Positions 8,577 through 15,890 of a stretch of DNA of 37,239 nt are shown one piece after another. The notes under the pieces were generated by a model, which had not been told where the DNA came from, ran no database searches, and saw nothing but the letters and a program-made list of their open reading frames with translations. Position 1 is the stretch's first letter. Each line of letters starts with the position of its first letter. The position numbers and the translations under genes were made by a program. The DNA is from Janthinobacterium violaceinigrum. Its GTDB lineage: Bacteria > Pseudomonadota > Gammaproteobacteria > Burkholderiales > Burkholderiaceae_D. Where the stretch lies: assembly GCF_009208555.1 (NCBI RefSeq), contig NZ_WFLI01000048.1, positions 1 to 37,239 on the forward strand, read 5' to 3'.

Positions 8577-8993
8577 ATGGCAACTCCAATTTCACAGTGC
8601 AGTGTATTCATCCAGATCTGGATCGATACCAATGCCGTACAGGCGGGACAGACCAAGGGCATCTACCTGGTCGACAACCGCACTTCGGGCGGCAGTCAAA
8701 ACGAGGGTTCCGTCAACCTTCAAACCAATTGCACGCGCGGTTCGTTCATCTGCTGGACGATCATACCGATCGATCCAAATTTTGTCGCTTCGGGCGGTTC
8801 CGTCCAGATCCAGTCGATTGGCAACTCGAACGTCTGGGGCGACAGCGGCCAGCCGCAGCGCGTTGACAATTGGAACTTCACGGGTCAGGCGCAAAGCGGC
8901 ACCAGCGGCAACTATGCCTTGGGCCTCAATGTCCAGGCGCCAGGCGGCTCCGGCATTTCCCTGAGCATCAATCCTGGCATCGCAGCCCACTAA
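8577..8993 (+). CDS. AidA/PixA-like inclusion-body protein, copy 1 (divergent)
   Basis: This 138-residue protein shows the AidA/PixA fold pattern. It has an early strand ending in IDT (FIQIWIDT), then GIYLVDN, a S/G/N-rich loop with EGSV, a C-G-C region (CTRGSFICWTIIPIDPN), NVWGD, and an aromatic W-GQA strand (NFTGQAQSGTSGNYALGL). It aligns throughout with copies 2 and 3 but is shorter at the C-terminus and has two Cys in the central strand. There is no signal peptide. GAGG lies eight bases upstream. PixA forms cytoplasmic inclusions in Xenorhabdus, and AidA homologues are quorum-regulated in Burkholderia; the exact role here is unknown. It is the first gene of the plus-strand operon. Confidence 0.72.
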   Translation: MATPISQCSVFIQIWIDTNAVQAGQTKGIYLVDNRTSGGSQNEGSVNLQTNCTRGSFICWTIIPIDPNFVASGGSVQIQSIGNSNVWGDSGQPQRVDNWNFTGQAQSGTSGNYALGLNVQAPGGSGISLSINPGIAAH

Positions 8994-9010
8994 CCGGACG
9001 GGAGAATCTC

Positions 9011-9487
9011 ATGAGCTATCAGGCAACGCAGCAACCTTTCGTCCGCGCCGTTCCCCAGAATGCCGCCATTCCCAACCCGCAAACCCAGATTTCGATCGTG
9101 ATCGACACTGCGTTCATCGTGGCAACGGCCGGCAACAACATCAATACCGGCGTCTACATGATGGACGACCAGCTGAACTCCGGCAGCTCCGGCGAGGGAC
9201 AGCTGGAACTGAGCACGGTATGCCCAGTCGGCAACCTGATCGGTTTCACCGTCTACCCCCTGGATCAGAATTCGGGGGATACGGTCGCCATCACCGGCTT
9301 CAACGTTTCTCAGGGCAACGTGTTCGGCAACCAGGGCTATCCGCTGCAGATCAAGCCTAACTACTGGATCGGCCAGGCCACCAATGCGGGCAACCAGACC
9401 TACCAGATCCAGGTAAAAGTGACGGCCGGCGGCTTGCGTCCGACCGACTACTACATCAACTGGGATCCGTTCATTACCGCGCGCTAA
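9011..9487 (+). CDS. AidA/PixA-like inclusion-body protein, copy 2
   Basis: This 158-residue protein resembles the AidA/PixA family: SIVIDTAFI, then GVYMMDDQLNSGSSGEG, then SGDTVAITGF, NVFG, YWIGQA and a closing ADxYYINWDP-type strand (PTDYYINWDPFIT). That ending is close to the YFQWDPTI-type ending of PixA proteins. ATG at 9011 is chosen because GGGAG lies six bases upstream and it follows the stop of copy 1 by 17 bases. It lacks a signal peptide or membrane segment, so a cytoplasmic, self-associating protein is likely. By hand alignment it is a little over half identical to copy 3 across about 135 residues. Confidence 0.82.
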   Translation: MSYQATQQPFVRAVPQNAAIPNPQTQISIVIDTAFIVATAGNNINTGVYMMDDQLNSGSSGEGQLELSTVCPVGNLIGFTVYPLDQNSGDTVAITGFNVSQGNVFGNQGYPLQIKPNYWIGQATNAGNQTYQIQVKVTAGGLRPTDYYINWDPFITAR

Positions 9488-9509
9488 TCCGGCGCCGGAG
9501 CAAGTCCGC

Positions 9510-9971
9510 ATGGCTGGCGCTTTCGTGCGTGCCGTACAGGCGCCCGCCTCTGCGGCAGCCGTGCAGGCGCAGGTCGTGATCGCCGTCGACACCGCCTATG
9601 TGGCCGGTGCCGGCGGCAGCAGCATCACGGCCGGCATCTATCTGATGGATAACCAATTGAACACCGGCAGTACCGGCGAGGGCAGCATGACGCTGCACAG
9701 CGTGGTGCCGGTCGGCGCACTGATCGGTTATTCCGCCTACCCGATCGACACAGGTTCCGGCGACACGGTCGTCATCACCGGCTTCAGCGTCATCGAAGGA
9801 AACGTCTTTGGCAGCCCCGGCTACCCCATCCAGCAAAGCGCCGGCTACTGGATTGGCCAGGCAATGAACATCGGTTCCCAGACTTACAAGATTCAGCTGC
9901 GCATCACGGCGGGCAGTTTGCGGCCCACCGATTATTACGTGTATACCCAGGCCGGGCTGACCGCCCGATAA
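9510..9971 (+). CDS. AidA/PixA-like inclusion-body protein, copy 3
   Basis: This 153-residue paralogue of copy 2 starts 22 bases after its stop. Shared blocks are VDTAY, GIYLMDNQLN, GS(T/S)GEG, PVGALIGY, SGDTVVITGF, EGNVFGSPGYP, YWIGQA and LRPTDYY. The C-terminal NWDP of copy 2 is replaced by YTQA, so the copies have diverged at the end most typical of the family. CGGAG lies upstream at a spacing of nine. There is no signal peptide. Three tandem paralogues suggest a mixed or co-assembling structure, but this is inference. Confidence 0.8.
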   Translation: MAGAFVRAVQAPASAAAVQAQVVIAVDTAYVAGAGGSSITAGIYLMDNQLNTGSTGEGSMTLHSVVPVGALIGYSAYPIDTGSGDTVVITGFSVIEGNVFGSPGYPIQQSAGYWIGQAMNIGSQTYKIQLRITAGSLRPTDYYVYTQAGLTAR

Positions 9972-10001
9972 ACGCATCAGCGTGCATAAGCGAGGATCAC
10001 C

Positions 10002-11231
10002 GTGCCGTCATTCAGTCCTAACAACAGTTATGTGGTGTACACCTCGTATAGCGGGCCCGATGCGCCTGGCGAGCTGCAGGCCTGGCTGCTGCCGCCGCAG
10101 TTCACCTATGGCAAGCAGTCGCCGCCTGTGCCGCTGGCGCTCCCCAACTTGTGGACGGGACTGGGCGATCCATCCACGCTCAAGCTGAGCAACCCCGACT
10201 TCTCGATGGCGGTGACCTTCAATCCGCCGCCGACCCGGGCCAGCGTCACGCTCAAGCTCACGCTCACCGGCCTGAACGCGTGGAACACCAGGCCCGCGTC
10301 GCGCGCCGCCTTGCGCAGCAATTTCCTGGCGTTCGTGGCCGGCATCGAGACGGCTTTCGAGCTCAGCTCGCCGCCGCTGCTGGTACCGGGCGCCACCGCG
10401 CAAATCGCCGCCACCCTGATCCAGTACCTGCCGCTGCCGCTCGGCGAGCTGCTGCTGTACGGCTGCGGCCTGGAAACGGGCATCGGCACCGGCGCCCCGG
10501 CCTCGGTCGACCTGCGCCCCGGCATGCGCCTGCGCAGCGAGCCATCGCAGCGCCAGTACCTGGCGCCGCCGAACCAGGCGTTCTCGGCGTATGTCGCCAC
10601 CGGTTCGCTGGCATGGCACGTCAGCACGAATGTGGCCAACGGCACGGCAGTGCAAGCCTTCGATGCCTTCCTCGGCACCATCGCCGCACCGCAACTGGTC
10701 CCGCCGCAGCCCCCATCCGGTCCCGTAAACAGCCTGATCGATCTGCAGCAATCGGGCAGCGCATTTCGCCATCACCGCCTGATCTATCCGCAAAACGTCA
10801 TTGCGGCCGGCGCCCCGGGCAGCGCCAGCGCCAGCACCAACGTCCAGATCACGGGGGCCGCCACGCTGGCCGCCCTGCGCAGCAATCCCGCGCTCACTGC
10901 CACTTTCTTCGGGCGCGACGTGGTCATTCCCGAGATCGCGGTCCTGCTACAGCTGGGTAACAATGCAAACCCGGAATCGGTATACCTGCCGGTGGGAACC
11001 ACCGTCGCCAATCTGCTCGAGCGCTACACCACCTGGCTGCCGGTCGCGCAGGCCCAGCGCGTGGTATCGCTCAGCCGGCTTGCGCTGACGACGAATGCCA
11101 ATCCGGGCGCCGTGGCCTATTTCACCGTCCAGTTTGCCGCGCCCAACGCGCTGGTCAACGACGTGCAGGCGTTCGCGCTGCCGCTGCTGGCCGGCGACTA
11201 TGTAACCATCGCGTTTGGAAGCCCGTCTTGA
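10002..11231 (+). CDS. Unrecognised 409-aa beta-rich protein
   Basis: I do not recognise the family. The GTG start at 10002 is supported by GAGGAT five bases upstream and by the 30-base gap from copy 3. The protein is Pro, Ala, Leu and Ser rich, with alternating strands (VTLKLTLTGLNAW, VVIPEIAVLLQLG, AYFTVQFAAPNAL) and no signal peptide, transmembrane helix or catalytic motif that I can name. The N-terminus (SPNNSYVVYTSYSGPD) and a GQ-poor, Pro-rich stretch near residues 225-240 suggest two domains. Its stop overlaps the TTG start of the next gene (TTGA), so the two are probably translationally coupled and made in a fixed ratio. A structural component of a protein assembly is a reasonable guess only. 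Confidence 0.8.
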   Translation: MPSFSPNNSYVVYTSYSGPDAPGELQAWLLPPQFTYGKQSPPVPLALPNLWTGLGDPSTLKLSNPDFSMAVTFNPPPTRASVTLKLTLTGLNAWNTRPASRAALRSNFLAFVAGIETAFELSSPPLLVPGATAQIAATLIQYLPLPLGELLLYGCGLETGIGTGAPASVDLRPGMRLRSEPSQRQYLAPPNQAFSAYVATGSLAWHVSTNVANGTAVQAFDAFLGTIAAPQLVPPQPPSGPVNSLIDLQQSGSAFRHHRLIYPQNVIAAGAPGSASASTNVQITGAATLAALRSNPALTATFFGRDVVIPEIAVLLQLGNNANPESVYLPVGTTVANLLERYTTWLPVAQAQRVVSLSRLALTTNANPGAVAYFTVQFAAPNALVNDVQAFALPLLAGDYVTIAFGSPS

Positions 11232-14200
11232 ACGCCGCTGCCGCCGGCCTGCAGTTCCTGCAGTCGCCAAGCTGTCCGCTGCTGTACGCCGCCTCCGACG
11301 ATGGCGCCGTGCCGCCGCCCGGCTCGGTGCGCCGCGGCTTCCTGCTGCCGCCAGGCGCGCAAGGCGGCGCCGTCCTGACCCTGGCCCAGACCTGGGCCAT
11401 GCCCGGCACCTACCTGTTCCTCGAACAGCCGCTGGCGGCCGGTGGCGAGACGGCCTTTGCCATCGCCGCCTGGAACTTGCTGGGCCAGCCCAGTTTCAGC
11501 TCGCCGCGCATCGCCTGGTTCGACAGCGGCGTGCCCGCGAACGGCCAGCTCAACGGCTACGTACTGGCGCTGGCGCAAGGCGGCTTGCGCACTTCGCGCA
11601 CGCTATACCTGCCCTACCGTAACTACGCGCTGACGGTCGGCGTGGGCACGGCCTTCGGCCTGGACCCGGCGCAGCCAGGGTTCACGCTGTCGCAGAACGC
11701 GGGCGCCATTGCGTTCAGCTGCGGCTTTGGCGCCAGTGCGCTGGGCGGCACCGGCCCGGTCAGCATCGCGCTGCAGGGCGAGCATGCCGGCAGCCTGCAA
11801 TTCCAGCTGGCACTGGGCGCCACCGGCGGCGTGCCCGACCTGGCCTTGCTCGATGTCGGCATGCGCACCTACTATCCCACCGCTGGCAGCGGCACGGACG
11901 ATGCCACCTTGCTCAGTTCACTGCACTATCCCCTGTTCGACGTGGCCCAGACACCCACGCTGCAAGCGACGCTGGCGCCGTGGAGCGCGGCCGAGGAACG
12001 CAGCTTCTTTGCATTCGCGGCAGCCACCGGCGCCCTCACCTCCTGCTATGCGGGCGTCACCGGCCACGCATTGACCCTGGCGCCGGTGCAGGACGCGAGC
12101 GGCCCCACGGCCACGCCGGCGCGGCTGGTGCTGGCGGCCCGGCCCAGCGCATTTCCAGCGTCGTCCGACGACCTCTACACCCTGATCCCGAAAGGCGACT
12201 TTCTCGTCGCCGCCAGCGGCCAGCAGCAGGCCCAGGCGCCCAGCGCCGCCACGGTCATGGCCACGGCGGCGGGCAGCCGCTTCATGTGCGGCCTGTCGGG
12301 CGTCGAATATATCGGCCTGGCCGCAGCCAATGCGCTGTCCTTCTTCAGCGGCGCGCCCGCGTTTGCCGACGGTTTCGATCCCGCGGCGGCCAACGCCGCG
12401 CCCACCCGCCTGACGGCTGGCGCGACGACCTCCTGGGCCCTGCCCTGCGCGTGGCTGGCGGGCGAGGCTGCTGCGCTCAGCTACTTCGCCCAGCCCGACG
12501 GCGCGGTGCTGTACCAGCCGTCCAACGCCGGCGCGCTGGCGCCGCTGGTGTATCTGGAAGTGGGAGCGAACACGCTGCCGGCCGCCATGACCGCGGCCAA
12601 TGCCATGCCGCTGCTGCCGTATGCGGGCATCGACGGGCAGGACCTGGCCGCCTGCCGGATGCTGGAAACCCGGGTCATCAGCCCGCTGCGGCGCGCCACG
12701 ATCGCCGCGCGCGGCAGCGCGCCAGCCGCCGCCGCGTGGCGCGCGCAGCCTGGCGTGGCGGCCAGCGCCAGCACCGGCCTGGGCAGCGTCACCCCGCAAG
12801 GCCTGCTTGCGCAGTTTGCCGACCCCACCTTGCACACCATCGAGTCCCTCGTCATCGCGCAAATGGCCGACGGCAGCCGCTTCGCGCTGCACACCATCGC
12901 CAACGGCGATCCGCTGCGCACGGCGCTGGCCAGCAACCAGCTGCTGCTGGTCATGAGCAATCCCGCCGCGATTGCCCCCTACCTGTCGCCCGACCCCGCG
13001 CAGCGCGAGATCACCATCCAAGACTGGCGCTTCGCGCTCGACGCCGACCAGTGGACCCCGGCCACCACGCCGCCGGCCCTGCACACCGCCATGATCTGGA
13101 AATTCGCGCGCGGCGCGCTGGCCGACCTGATCAACGATCCCAGAAGCTGGGCGCAGGCCCGCGTAGCCGGTGCTCCTGCGCCTGTGCCCTTCAACCTGGA
13201 CGACGGCGCCGCCAGCGCGCGCATCGGCGCGCAGATCAGCGACGCGATCGCCCAGTTCGACAACGGCCGCGGCGACATCGATTTCGCCGCCTTCGTCACG
13301 GCCGTCACCGATCCGAACTGGCAAGGCATCCTGTTCCTGAACGTGAGCACGCCGCTGGCCCAGCTCCCCCAGCAATGCAAGGGCTTGGCGGCGGGAATCG
13401 ACCCGTCGCTGTTTCGCGCCCATCACCTGGCGATCGAGATCAGCAAGATCGACGCCAGCGTCACCCCGCTGACGCTGCGGCCGTCGTCGATGTTCGGCCT
13501 GGTCGACTACAACGCGCCCGTCACGCCGCTACGCGCGAGCGGCGCTCCCTACCAGTTCCAGGTCGATTCGCTCAAGGTGCGCTTTCTGAACTCGGCGATC
13601 GTCTCGTTCGCCAGCAAGGTCGAACTGATGGCGCGCCAGCTGTTTGGCGACGCGGTCGACCAGGCGCCCGCCGACAGCATACTGTACCTGTTCGGCGCCC
13701 TGCAGCACCAGACCGTGGCCGGCGTCGTGCACGACACCTACCTGTTCCGCACAGCGCAAAACCAGCCGAAGGTCTTCCCCATCGTGGCCGGCAATGTGTT
13801 CAACGCCATCGAGGTGGGCAGCGCGCAATTCGTCACCGAATTCGATTCCGCCAACGACGGCTTGACCCATACGTATTTCGCGCTGGCCGGCCTGCTCGAT
13901 TTTGCCGCGCTCGAGATGGACGTGTTCTCGTTCGGCCGCAGCGGCGGCGACGCGCCCGCCGGCCTGCGCTTCAGCAAGCTGATGATACGCATGGCATTTG
14001 CGCCCGACCAGCAGGACAGCGCGCGCTTTGCCTTCGATGCGGGCGGCATGGCGTTCGACCTGGCCACCAGCGTCGCCAGGCCAGACAGCCTGTACCAGCA
14101 CTTTCCCCTGTCGCTGGCAGCGCTGCTGCAAGCCGATTCCGTCAGCACGCCGGGTGGAGCCGGCTATCTGGGCTTGCAAAGCGCGCTGACCCAGAGCGAT

Positions 14201-14689
14201 CTGGCCTATCCCTGGTACGGCCTGGTGTTCGACCTCGATCTGGGCACCCTGGGCGCGCTGGCCGCCAAAGCGGGCTTCATCGCCCAGTTCATCGCGGCCT
14301 GGAGTCCGGCCGCCGGCAACTACCAGGTCTTCGTGGGCCTCAAGCTGCCCGGCAGCGATGGCGGCAAGGACACGATCAGCATCGAAGGCGTGCTCGACCT
14401 GGGCTTCCGTGCCCTGGTGCTGGGACAGAACGGCGCCTCCACCTATTACCTGCTGCTCAACGCGCTGGCGCTCAAGTTCCTGGGCATCAGCTTTCCCACC
14501 GGAGGACAAATCGACATGGCCCTGTTTGGCAATCCCGACGACCAGCACAACTCGAGCCTGGGCTGGTATGCCGCCTACACCAAGGACCAGGCCCAAAAAC
14601 CCGCCGGCGCCAAGGACCGTTTGGCGCACGCGGCCCTGCGCCAGACCGCGCTGCGGGCGCTGGGCGGGCCGCAGGGGGACGCAACATGA
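11228..14689 (+). CDS. Unrecognised 1153-aa protein with large beta-rich C-terminal half
   Basis: The function is not recognised. The frame starts at TTG 11228, overlapping the stop of the 409-aa gene; no ATG with a better context lies near the N-terminus. Residues 1-200 look like small beta domains (GTYLFLEQPL, GETAFAIAAWNLLG). Residues 300-360 hold a compact Gly-rich segment (RFMCGLSGVEYI). Residues 590-760 contain an apparent alpha/beta domain (ITIQDWRFALDADQW, IWKFARGALADLI). Residues 770-1130 are long strands ending with LGFRALVLGQNG, YYLLLNALALKFLGISFP and GQIDMALFG, then GWYAAYTK. That last part has the same rhythm as part of the giant's N-terminal region. There is no signal peptide. 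The stop overlaps the next start (ATGA), so coupling to the nuclease gene is likely. Confidence 0.82.
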   Translation: MNAAAAGLQFLQSPSCPLLYAASDDGAVPPPGSVRRGFLLPPGAQGGAVLTLAQTWAMPGTYLFLEQPLAAGGETAFAIAAWNLLGQPSFSSPRIAWFDSGVPANGQLNGYVLALAQGGLRTSRTLYLPYRNYALTVGVGTAFGLDPAQPGFTLSQNAGAIAFSCGFGASALGGTGPVSIALQGEHAGSLQFQLALGATGGVPDLALLDVGMRTYYPTAGSGTDDATLLSSLHYPLFDVAQTPTLQATLAPWSAAEERSFFAFAAATGALTSCYAGVTGHALTLAPVQDASGPTATPARLVLAARPSAFPASSDDLYTLIPKGDFLVAASGQQQAQAPSAATVMATAAGSRFMCGLSGVEYIGLAAANALSFFSGAPAFADGFDPAAANAAPTRLTAGATTSWALPCAWLAGEAAALSYFAQPDGAVLYQPSNAGALAPLVYLEVGANTLPAAMTAANAMPLLPYAGIDGQDLAACRMLETRVISPLRRATIAARGSAPAAAAWRAQPGVAASASTGLGSVTPQGLLAQFADPTLHTIESLVIAQMADGSRFALHTIANGDPLRTALASNQLLLVMSNPAAIAPYLSPDPAQREITIQDWRFALDADQWTPATTPPALHTAMIWKFARGALADLINDPRSWAQARVAGAPAPVPFNLDDGAASARIGAQISDAIAQFDNGRGDIDFAAFVTAVTDPNWQGILFLNVSTPLAQLPQQCKGLAAGIDPSLFRAHHLAIEISKIDASVTPLTLRPSSMFGLVDYNAPVTPLRASGAPYQFQVDSLKVRFLNSAIVSFASKVELMARQLFGDAVDQAPADSILYLFGALQHQTVAGVVHDTYLFRTAQNQPKVFPIVAGNVFNAIEVGSAQFVTEFDSANDGLTHTYFALAGLLDFAALEMDVFSFGRSGGDAPAGLRFSKLMIRMAFAPDQQDSARFAFDAGGMAFDLATSVARPDSLYQHFPLSLAALLQADSVSTPGGAGYLGLQSALTQSDLAYPWYGLVFDLDLGTLGALAAKAGFIAQFIAAWSPAAGNYQVFVGLKLPGSDGGKDTISIEGVLDLGFRALVLGQNGASTYYLLLNALALKFLGISFPTGGQIDMALFGNPDDQHNSSLGWYAAYTKDQAQKPAGAKDRLAHAALRQTALRALGGPQGDAT

Positions 14690-15882
14690 AAGTGCTGGTC
14701 TGGAACATCAAATTTTTCTCGAGCAGCCGCATCGTGGGGCAGACGGCCACCGGCTATGCCGAAGCGGAAAACCTGAGCCGCACCAAGAACGACGCCGCGC
14801 GCGCCCTGGCCACGCTGAGCTACATCGTCAGCACCGTCAGGCGCACCGCGGCCGACGTGTTTGTCGTGGTCGAGCCGCGTGCCTCCGCCGGCGAACCGGG
14901 CACCCTGGCCGACAGCAGCAGCGGCGGTCCGGCCGGACTGATCCTGCTGCTGGCGCACCTGCGTTCGATGCTGGGCAACACCTGGTACCTGGTGCCGCCG
15001 CAACGCATCAACTCGACCCAGATCGACATCATCGACGGCGGCAGCCGCTACACCGAGTGCATCGGCGTTTTCTGGAACAGCAAGAGCGTCACCTTCACGG
15101 GCCCGTGGATCAATACGGCCGCCGGGCCGGCTGCGGCGGGCACGCCTGCCGCCTACACGGGCGCCTACGCCAATGTGGTGCCGGCCGATAGCACCTGGGC
15201 CGGGACGACCTCGTTCGCCGACATCACTGGGTTTCCCGATCCCACCTCGCGCCGCCCCTTCCTGACCACGTTTACCGAAGTGGCCGCACCCCAGCGCACG
15301 CTCGAACTGTATTCCGTCCATTGCGACACCGCCAACGGCGCGCGTGCCGCCGACGCGATCCGGCGCATCGCGTTTGTCGACGCGGCCAAGAAGATCATCC
15401 TGATCGCGGGCGACTTCAACGTCGATGTCAGCGCGCCAACGGGCTCCGGCTACCTGTCGATGAACTCGACATTCAGTAAGGGATTCGCCAAGCTGTATCC
15501 GGGGCCGATCCAGACATTCTATAACCGTTTTCCGCAATTCGGCCCCACCATGCTCAGGCGCGGACCCGACGCGACGCCGGGCAATTACAGTAAAAACGAG
15601 ACGCTCGATTTTGCCCTGATCCATCTGGGCGCCGAAGCGGGCAACATCGACAACTGTCTGTGCGAGGCGATCGACCGGGTCGCACAGACTCCAAACCGGA
15701 TCGGGCGGGCCATGAGCTATGCGCTGTCGGATTTCACGCGCGGCGACAATCCGATACCGGTGGACCGTTTTCGCGACCGCTTCAATTTCGGCAAGATCGG
15801 CACGCCCGCGGGCATTCCCAGTGCGCCAGCGGTGCTGGCCGACGGCACCAGCGACCATCTCCCCATACTCCTCACCGTATAA
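14686..15882 (+). CDS. Endonuclease/exonuclease/phosphatase (EEP) superfamily protein
   Basis: This 398-residue protein keeps the full EEP metal-dependent phosphodiesterase motif set in order: WNIKF at 6-10, the metal-binding Glu in VVVEP at 63, SVH with His212, GDFN at 242-245, the Asp of DFALIH at 308, and the terminal SDH at 389-391. This fold is shared by DNase I, CdtB, exonuclease III and sphingomyelinases, so the likely chemistry is hydrolysis of a phosphodiester in DNA, RNA or a phospholipid or phosphoinositide. The substrate cannot be read from sequence. It is longer than a minimal EEP domain, with an extra loop at about 110-180 and a long C-terminal insert before SDH. There is no signal peptide. 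The start overlaps the previous stop (ATGA). Its place among structural-looking genes suggests a cargo or effector enzyme. Confidence 0.85.
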   Translation: MKVLVWNIKFFSSSRIVGQTATGYAEAENLSRTKNDAARALATLSYIVSTVRRTAADVFVVVEPRASAGEPGTLADSSSGGPAGLILLLAHLRSMLGNTWYLVPPQRINSTQIDIIDGGSRYTECIGVFWNSKSVTFTGPWINTAAGPAAAGTPAAYTGAYANVVPADSTWAGTTSFADITGFPDPTSRRPFLTTFTEVAAPQRTLELYSVHCDTANGARAADAIRRIAFVDAAKKIILIAGDFNVDVSAPTGSGYLSMNSTFSKGFAKLYPGPIQTFYNRFPQFGPTMLRRGPDATPGNYSKNETLDFALIHLGAEAGNIDNCLCEAIDRVAQTPNRIGRAMSYALSDFTRGDNPIPVDRFRDRFNFGKIGTPAGIPSAPAVLADGTSDHLPILLTV

Positions 15883-15890
15883 GAACAACC

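Noticed and set aside
11980..14685. Plus-strand open frame inside the 1153-aa gene, running into the nuclease frame
   Set aside because: Upstream of 14686 it is low-complexity Arg/Gly/Ala sequence overlapping a better supported frame; only the part from 14686 has EEP motifs.
15660..15890. N-terminal extension of the giant gene
   Set aside because: It would overlap the well supported nuclease C-terminus including its SDH motif; the ATG at 15891 follows the nuclease stop directly.
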